Shown here in pieces: positions 57,936-64,000 of a DNA stretch of 64,000 nucleotides. This stretch comes from Brassica napus (Eukaryota > Streptophyta > Magnoliopsida > Brassicales > Brassicaceae). The stretch lies in NCBI RefSeq assembly GCF_020379485.1, contig NC_063452.1:41097148-41161147 (forward strand). Direction: 5' to 3'. The number at the start of each line of letters is the position of its first letter. The stretch's first letter is position 1. Below the pieces are notes generated by a model that made no database searches, was not told the origin of the DNA, and saw only the letters and a program-made list of their open reading frames with translations. Position numbers and translations under genes: made by a program.

Positions 57936-58298
57936 GGTTCGGCCCTGGTCCGAACTGATCGCGTAATTGTGCGCTATTTGGAGATCTTCCCCCTCGTGAT
58001 GGACATACTTGTCGTTACGAGAGTTCTTCTTCTTCGTTTTTGGATCTACATCTTTCGAGGATGGTCTTGCCGACTTATGTTTTTACGATAAGACTTTCAT
58101 TTCTTCCTCGATTATGATGTAGTCCGTCGCCTTGTGGAGGGCGTCCTGGATCGTCCGCTGTTTGTCGAGGGTTATCCATTTTCTGAATTTCGACTTGTGC
58201 CAGAACGTCTTTCTGAGCGCATCAATGGCCACCTTGTCGCTTATCCCGCTGACCCTGGACATTACCAGCTTGAATCAGCTGATGAACTCGCTGAGGGG

Positions 58299-58613
58299 TT
58301 AGTCTTCCCTCTGGGACAGACTCCATAGATCGACATCGGAAGTTTCTCTATCTATGAACATAGAGTATTGCTTGAAAAATTCCGATGCGAGTTGTCGGAA
58401 ACTCCCGATAGAGTTTCGCTTAAGGCGTGCGAACCATTCGAGGGCTTCTCCTTCCAGATTCTCGACGAACAAGTGGCAGTAGCCGGCGTCTTTTTCGCCA
58501 TACTTCAGTCTCGCTCTTCCCATCGTGATGTGGAAAGCCTGAAGGTGCGCCTTCGGATCGGTCGTACCATCATACTTCGGTACTTTGATTTTTCCCGGAT
58601 AGGATACCCTCAT
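58299..58613 (-). pseudogene. Gypsy Gag capsid domain (Retrotrans_gag)
   Basis: It encodes [39 protein letters not shown] and [14 protein letters not shown], the standard Retrotrans_gag pattern (Tyr-Asp-Gly-x3-Pro, Ala-x-x-Trp-Phe, Phe-x-x-Phe/Tyr). A stop follows LSQRED, inside the conserved LSQ-x-E-x-E-x-L-x-x-F block, so the frame is broken. Confidence 0.75.
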
Positions 58614-58801
58614 ATCTGAGATGCGAGTGGTGAAGGGGGTCTTCCGAGCCCCTTCCAGCAGCCTGTCGATCTCGGGTGTAGCGCTGGTAGCGTGATGGAT
58701 TTGGATTTCACGGCTTTTACTTCTGCCGCAGTCTTGGTGATATAGTCGCGAAGATCGCGGATAACCGACGTCTCGCCAGCAGATTTCCGAGCCTGTCGGC
58801 G

Positions 58802-59388
58802 TTAACTGCGAGTGAGCTCGGTTTGCTTTTCAGCCAGCTCTTCTTGTTTGTTCCAATAGAGGACTTCCTCCTTTTCCGTCATTGGTTTGTCGAACGGAGA
58901 GCTTTCCCGAGCAGATCGGCTTCTGGTCCTTCTTGGATGTCTGTCGACGTCCTCATCGGTATCGTTGGAGACACCGCTAAGATCCAGGTCGACGTGCTCG
59001 ACTTCGTTTTCCTCCGAATCTTTTGCGGGAGGCGGAGGACTTTCAGGGTTCCCCTTTTCGACGGGAGATTTTTCGCTAGGGTTTTGACCCAAAGGTTGTT
59101 CCCGCACGGCTCCAGGCCTATCAAGTGGGGTAGCGAAGTCGAGTTTTTTCCCGCGGATTGCTCTGGTCCTTGCCGTTAAGGTTTCAACCTGTTTGGTCAA
59201 GGTGCTCACGAGCCTGTCCTGTTCTTCCGACCTTTTTTCGTAGGTGGCGAACATCTTTTTAAACTCCTCAAGCGCCGCGGCGTTGGCTGGTGCGTTGGCC
59301 GCGGATACGTCCGCTGGGGAGTGTGGAGATCAGTGCCACTGCTTCTGTTAAGAGGAGTCTGCACGTTATCTGCGTCGTCAGTTGACAT
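58802..59388 (-). pseudogene. Gypsy Gag N-terminal region
   Basis: Coding from about 59388 (MSTDDADNVQTPLNR) shifts frame near 59250 and continues to 58802 with a coiled-coil-like stretch ([20 protein letters not shown]), an acidic/Pro-rich linker and an Arg/Ser-rich end. This is the usual low-conservation N-terminal half of plant gypsy Gag. Confidence 0.55.
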
Positions 59389-59435
59389 GTCTGGTTGAGC
59401 GTGATGTGGTTGATAGTTAGATTGATCCGTACCCC

Positions 59436-59454
59436 CCTCCTTCTAGCGCCAAAC
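59436..59454 (-). promoter_or_regulatory. Putative primer-binding site of gypsy element
   Basis: On the minus strand GTTTGGCGCTAGAAGGAGG follows the LTR directly. A second, diverged copy (GTTTGGCGCAAGAATGAG) lies next to the third LTR at about 60054-60071. TGGCGC starts are typical of plant gypsy priming sites; the tRNA was not determined. Confidence 0.55.
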
Positions 59455-59905
59455 TGTGGGAACCGAAATTCGCACTGTCGATTTCCGTTTAAATTAGGAA
59501 ACTAGGAAAACCCTAATTTCCCAAAGGTCCCGGAGATCTGTTAATACCACACGCTAAGCAATCAGAACACGAGCGGAACAAACGCTCGGTCGCTACGTAG
59601 CGACCGAGCTTGGCTCGAGCTCGGTCGCTACGTAGCGACCGGACAGCGTGCATGTGCGGTAGTTGCGTAATTACCGAGCTTGGTTCGTCCGTGTTCTGAT
59701 CATCATACTCGGACCTATCCGTAGCTGGTCTGGGTATGTTTCTGATGGCTTATGTTTGATCTAAATAGAATTCAAACGAAGCTTTATCTCGGGAACATAC
59801 GTTGCGACGTTTTCTTGACCGTGCATGATTTGTTGCGGAAAGACATACTTGTATTCTGCGGGGATTTGGACGTTAACTTCGTTGTAACCGTTTTCGATCC
59901 CAGCA
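59455..59905 (-). repeat. Internally deleted gypsy LTR (451 bp)
   Basis: It starts TGTGGGAACCGAAATTCGC and ends CGATCCCAGCA, matching both ends of the 1036-bp LTR at 52558-53593, but about 590 bp of the middle is gone. At the deletion lies the palindrome pair listed separately. Confidence 0.8.
59584..59641. repeat. Tandem pair of perfect palindromes
   Basis: 59584-59609 is a 26-bp perfect palindrome with core GGTCGCTACGTAGCGACC, flanked by GCTC and GAGC. 59622-59641 repeats the 20-bp core CGGTCGCTACGTAGCGACCG. The full-length LTR has only a decayed half (GTCGTAGCGACCGA near 53352). Confidence 0.9.
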
Positions 59906-60071
59906 TTAACCACAGTAACGTCTTGCTGCTGGAGTATTTTCAACGTTGTCGTCGGCAGTGTTGCCGTCACGAGTTTGTTGGTTATTGAGATTGTTGGCTG
60001 ACATGTTTGATCGAGCGTTGGTGACTGAGAGTTAGATTGATCTGTACCTCCCTCTCATTCTTGCGCCAAAC
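59906..60071 (-). other. Leader fragment of a further gypsy element
   Basis: It matches the leader at 59370-59454 (for example GTGACTGAGAGTTAGATTGATC and TTGCGCCAAAC), placed directly between the second and third LTR copies. This implies recombination between elements or LTRs. Confidence 0.55.
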
Positions 60072-60790
60072 TGTGGGAACCAAAATTCGCAAATCGTTGA
60101 TTTAGGAAAGATAGGAAACCCTAAATTTCCCAGAGGTCCCGGATATCTGCTAAACCACACGCTAAGCAATCAGAACACGAAAAACAGACTAAGTATGAAA
60201 TTGATAAAACGAAAAGAGAGCAAAGAAGGTCTTATTCCAAATTTGCGAATTAGCGTTTACAATAGGTAAGCCCTCGGCCGTAAGAGCTGTTAAAGAGATC
60301 CTAGTTCTAACCACCTAATACCTGAAAACCTAGTTGAGTCGCAGCTCGATAACAAAAACAGAAAATTGCCTAAATTGCTCTAAGTGCTTAGTTTTGGTCT
60401 GGGTAGAAAAATTGTGTCATATTGCATCTTCGACCTCGACATCCTTATATACTCTTCTAGAGGCGGTTTGCTCTTTCCCTTTCTGCCCTCGGTCGAGTTT
60501 ATCACTTCGCGGAAATATTTCATTTTTCTTCGATCTTTGTATTTATCTTCGGAAACTTCACACTTATCCTCCGAACTTAACATTTATCTTCTCCTGCATA
60601 ATAAAAGATAAACCGTCATAACGATTGGGCTTGATTTCGTATAAGATCGTAAGTGGCCTCTTAGCCGCGTTATGGGCCTTTCGTGGCGTTTTCCGACTCG
60701 GGCCGTTTTCCAGTTTTGGCGAGAAAAATTAATTTTCGGGTTTGCAAAAAATAAAATATTTTGATTTTGGCGGGAAACATATTTTTGGTT
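60072..60790 (-). repeat. Third, truncated gypsy LTR
   Basis: It starts TGTGGGAACCAAAATTCGC and follows the LTR at 52558 with more divergence, through GCTAAGCAATCAGAACACGA, TTGAGTCGCAGCTCGATAAC and ACATCCTTATATACTC, to about GGCGGGAAACAT (60767-60779). The last part of the LTR is missing. Confidence 0.7.
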
Positions 60791-61207
60791 TTGGGAGGAA
60801 AATATAATTTCTCGGATTTGGCGGAAGAACGTAAATTTCTGATTTTGGCGGAAAAACCTAATTTTTGATTTTTTTTTGTGGGAAAACGTAATTTTCCGGA
60901 AAAATATAATTTATCGTTTTGATGGATAACATATTTTTATATATATTTTTGACAAGAAAAAAAAAGTATTTTGTCATTTTGAAGAGAAAAAAAAATTTCA
61001 AAATTTTAGAGAGTAAAATATCTTAAATAATAATTGAAGAATAATTATAAATACTATTGGGTGTCCATGGGCATGCCCATTTGGACATGGTATCTATTGA
61101 CATTTGTTTGGACTATTGTCTAATATGGACCACCCATTATTACCCAAAACAGAAATGGTCGAATTGGTCAAGTCCAATAGGGCTCTGGACGGACCATTTG
61201 ACAGCTC
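60791..61207. other. Junction region between gypsy LTR and CACTA body
   Basis: No gene is supported. Up to about 61040 it is A/T-rich with repeated GGCGG(A/G)A-A-AA units; from about 61050 it may already be CACTA transposase DNA, but the frame is not recognisable before 61208. Confidence 0.4.
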
Positions 61208-61607
61208 TATACGACCCCACTGTCAATAGAGGTGTTCGGTATATTAAGTTTGTAGTTGTGGATATAATTGCTACACGGAGGTACAACAAATTTGAACCCT
61301 GCATATTGGCATCTCAAGCAGACCAAGTTTGTTTTATTCTATATCCGAGGATCAAACAATCTAGAATATCTTGGTTAGCCGCTTTAAAAGTTACACTTCG
61401 GGCCGAGTATTGAGTGATGAACAACCGCCTTTACAGGAAGATGCCGTAAGTGAAGTGGGAGTACCTGAACAAGCTACATATGAAGTCTTACTTGTTGATC
61501 GGCAAAACCCGGGATATGAAGATCTTCCAGACGATATAGCGGACGAAGCCAACAAAGATGAATTTGAAGAAAGTGATGTCCCGGATGATGGTTCATTTGA
61601 CGAGTGA
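61208..61607 (+). pseudogene. CACTA TNP2-like transposase C-terminus (DUF4216)
   Basis: The frame through 61413 encodes ALYDPTVNRGVRYIKFVVVD and FEPCILASQADQVCFILYPR, the DUF4216 signature found at the C-terminus of TNP2-type transposases (Phe/Cys-Ile-Leu-Ala-Ser-Gln-Ala-x-Gln-Val). After a frameshift at about 61385-61405 it goes on as the acidic tail 61406-61607, ending in DDGSFDE and a stop. The catalytic N-terminal part is not in the window. It is probably the 3' end of the first gene of the CACTA element whose left end is at 49860. Confidence 0.75.
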
Positions 61608-61827
61608 ATTTATTGTTTATGTTACAACTTAATTTGTGTTTCATTTTATTGTTAAACTCATTGTATTACATTATCTTCTTCTTTAATATCTTGCCCAAGT
61701 ATGAACTTAATGTTAAAAAAAAATTACTTTAAAACAAGTTATGAAACTTTGTAGTTTGGGGTTTAGAAGTGTATAACTTATGATGTTTGGAGTTTGGGGT
61801 TTTTGGTTTTAGGGTATAAACATGAAT

Positions 61828-62310
61828 CGTCCATACTTCGTCATAACTCATTAACGCGGGTCGTCCCTAATTCGTCGTAATGGATATTCGACCCTATGTC
61901 GTCGTAAATTTACTTTGAAGTTACAACGACTACTAAGATTCGAACCTAAATGGTCGTAATTTGTATTTGTTAATTCGTTTCAAAATTTCCTATATATATG
62001 CAGCACTCTCATTCTATAAATGCACAAGGGAAGATCTAAAAAAAGTTCTTAATCTCTCGGAGAGATATATCAGACGCCTGGGGATTCGTCCCAAGAAACT
62101 GGAGATAATTCAGTTTCTTCGGACGAACCCTCGGGGTTTGATAAATCTCTTTGGAGCATTTTTCGTATAACCATAGTCGTCATAATTGAGTTGTTAATAT
62201 TAAGCTGTCCCTAATTCGTCGTAATATTAAAACACGGATCGTTCCTAATTCGTCGTAAGGTCTCGTCCCTAATTCATCCTAAATCGCGGATCGTCCCTTA
62301 TTGGTCGTAA
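61828..62310 (+). repeat. Dispersed 18-19 bp CACTA motif, six copies
   Basis: Copies of CGTCCCTAATTCGTCGTAA or near variants lie at about 61828, 61862, 62205, 62240, 62263 and 62291, between the TNP2-like and TNP1-like genes. A further related AAATGGTCGTAATT lies near 61947. They share the GTCGTAA word with the subterminal repeats at 49905-49990, so they may be binding sites for the element's own protein. Confidence 0.65.
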
Positions 62311-62595
62311 TTTACTTAGCCATTACGACAAAACCTAAATCCCTATATAAAATCAGAATGCCGAAGCCATTTCGTTGCTCCTTCCTCTCTCTCTCTCTCT
62401 AACAAAAATTTACCTTCTCTCAACATGTATTTTGTTTTTTTTTAGTTTTAGGTGGTTAGTTTAGGATGAAAGTAGATTAGGTTTAGAATTAGTTTAGGAT
62501 GGAATTAGATTAGGTATGAAATTAGTTTTAGATTATTTTTTTAATAACAGATTTAAATTGTTTATAACCATCATTTTTTTTTAAAGATCGACGAT

Positions 62596-64000
62596 ATGGC
62601 TCACGGTAGAAAGAGAATTAGGAACATGGTGGCCGGACCCTATTATGCGGCTACATTTTTTAGTCGGCTGGATCCATCAGCTTCTAGCTCCGGCACTGCA
62701 TCCGCCCAGGAGCATGTACCTGAGAGCCAATCTCAGGGAAGATCACGGCACACGACTCTTGCTCCGTATGTGCCTCTTACTCAATATGTGCCTCCTGCTC
62801 CGTATGAGCCTGCTCCATACTATCCTCAGTATGAGCCTCCATACAGCCTCAGTATGATCAGCTTCCTCTACACAATCCTGATCAGCAGCCTCCACCCGCT
62901 CCTGATGATGCTGCCCCAGCTCCCAGAGCTGCTCCGGCTCCTACAGCTGCCCATCCGGATTTGATGGTGCCACTGCATGCTCCGTATGCTAGATTTACAG
63001 TGAAAGACCTCCTCCAGATGCTGGGACGAGAAGGTTTAGGAATCATCGACCCAAATCGACCATCCAACACTTTTTGGTAATTTTTAATATATATTTAATT
63101 ATTAAAATTTACATTGTATTTATTACAATTATATATATATATCGGTCTAATATAATATATATCGGTCTAATATATATTCTTTCAAATCTTGTAGGTTTCT
63201 GATGGACAATTGTCTAGGGCGGACCGTTTCAGACATCATCAAGGCAAACTTCCGGCACACGCATCCGAAGTTGTCTCTTACACTGTACCATGTTTGGAGG
63301 ACTTGTTTCAAGTGATTTGCGGTAATTAAGTTTTAATTATAATTTTTATTTATTTATTTACGTATTTCTTATTTTAATGATTTGTTTTTTTAGCAAAAAA
63401 TAGAATTGGCTATTGATGTCAACAAAAAGGTGAAGGAAGCGTTCAACGATAAGGGGATGAGTCGCCTAAAGAACAATGCTGGCGATTGGAAGTAGAAGTG
63501 GAGGGTTTTAAGGGATGGCACAAAACCCATGTACGTCATTGACGACGTTTGGAAAGGCCTGAAGGTTTATTGGAATTTGCCTAAGTCAGTTCGAAGGTTC
63601 CTCAAGTGCTCCGCAGCCCGGTTGACGAGTGATGCTGAGGGCAATTTGCCAATACCCTATACTTCCGAACAAACCCCACACGCTGGGAGGAGGGACCTAC
63701 AAATTGTAAGTCTTCGATCTTTCTTAAATTTTTTTAGTTATTAATTAATTGTTTATTGAATGCATGAGTTTAATTAATTTAAAAAAATTTGTAGGCCGCT
63801 CAAGAAGGAGCACCACCAGCTCTTTCCTGACTTTACAAAACGACACACCAGCATTCCGATGGGACGTTTGTGCATCCTTGAGCAGAAAGATCTACAACGA
63901 TGTGGAGGCTCGAATCCGGGAGGTCCAAACCCAGATGTCGCAACAAAATCCGGAAGGTGAACCGGTCCTTTTGTCTACCGTCGAACAAAACAAAATTTTT
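62596..64000 (+). pseudogene. CACTA TNP1-like gene (Transposase_24, Ptta/En/Spm), partial
   Basis: It starts MAHGRKRIRN, then a Pro/Tyr-rich low-complexity region (about 62760-62930) with a frame change near 62845. A conserved region follows: ARFTVKDLLQMLGREGLGII to 63077, an intron to about 63194, and a second exon through HPKLSLTLYHVWRTC to about 63320. A third exon (about 63394-63704) has VWKGLKVYWNLPKSVRRF and GRRDLQI, ending at a GTAAGT donor. A fourth starts at about 63796 with FVHP and AEKIYNDVEARIREVQTQ. This matches the plant transposase family Transposase_24. In-frame stops lie near 63313, 63495, 63828 and 63880, so it is a pseudogene. It runs off the window. Confidence 0.75.

Larger units (their letters stand above)
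56640..59454 (-). mobile_element. Gypsy gag-protease segment (first copy)
   Basis: Minus-strand internal region next to the LTR at 59455. In order: priming site (59436-59454), Gag N-terminal region (59388-58802), Gag capsid domain (58613-58299), knuckle-like segment (57935-57708), protease (about 57410-57036) and a Ser/Arg-rich tail (57035-56760). Stops and shifts separate the pieces. The polymerase is missing, so the element was non-autonomous or has lost it. Confidence 0.75.

Noticed and set aside
62596..62964. Pro/Tyr-rich protein as an extensin-like cell-wall gene
   Set aside because: No signal peptide; the downstream exons encode a Transposase_24-type domain, so it belongs to the CACTA element.
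1..64000. tRNA, rRNA or known MIRNA genes
   Set aside because: I scanned by eye for cloverleaf-type sequences and well-known mature miRNA sequences and found none; a covariance-model search would be needed to exclude them.
1..64000. A new multi-gene system such as a defence island or biosynthetic cluster
   Set aside because: Only three unrelated host genes are supported; all other coding sequence belongs to recognisable transposon families.

Overview
This is a nuclear plant genome segment, almost certainly from a Brassicaceae species and most likely a Brassica. Three observations support that. Two neighbouring genes (complex I subunit B13/NDUFA5 and a DYW-class PPR gene) match the adjacent Arabidopsis genes I recall as At5g52840 and At5g52850. 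The copper ATPase is closest, from memory, to Arabidopsis HMA5. The repeats are of the CACTA, Copia, Ty3/Gypsy and hAT types that fill intergenic DNA in Brassica. No database could be searched, so all names rest on recalled family features.

Layout. 1-1372: decayed end of a CACTA transposon, closed by a recognisable terminal inverted repeat. 1440-7520: complete Copia-type element with LTRs and a perfect 5-bp target duplication, but only a gag gene; its long leader carries ten copies of a small hairpin-forming motif. 8515-10283: very large inverted repeat (foldback). 10.3-14.6 kb: retrotransposon remnants. 14.6-17.4 kb: AT-rich, no gene. 17538-20803: four-exon HMA5-like copper P-type ATPase. 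21.5-27.7 kb: decayed LINE split by a young but broken Copia element (22853-27431). 27.7-32 kb: sparse, with one unresolved multi-exon candidate. 32014-32822: hAT element in the promoter region of the complex I gene (32994-33871). 34008-36665: PPR gene on the opposite strand, converging on the complex I gene. 36836-37349: GC-rich hAT-like element. 37394-42122: Copia element with one open reading frame of about 1,374 codons. 42.1-49.9 kb: intergenic, with two MITEs and a perfect 143-bp tandem duplication. 49860-64000: apparent CACTA element (left terminus, then TNP2-like and TNP1-like gene remnants) into which a rearranged gypsy cluster has been inserted; the cluster has gag and protease pieces, three LTR copies, an antisense gypsy-type ORF and no reverse transcriptase.

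Only three host genes are well supported: the copper ATPase (metal export or secretory-pathway loading), the mitochondrial complex I subunit and the organellar PPR protein. They do not form a functional unit. The rest is mobile DNA in several generations: old LINE, CACTA and gypsy layers, then Copia elements whose LTR pairs differ by about 2 percent. No previously undescribed multi-gene system is evident. The most unusual structural signals are the GGCC-GTGT-GGCC hairpin series in the Copia leader (2579-3133), whose stems show compensatory changes, the 1.75-kb foldback, and the gypsy elements with an antisense gene.
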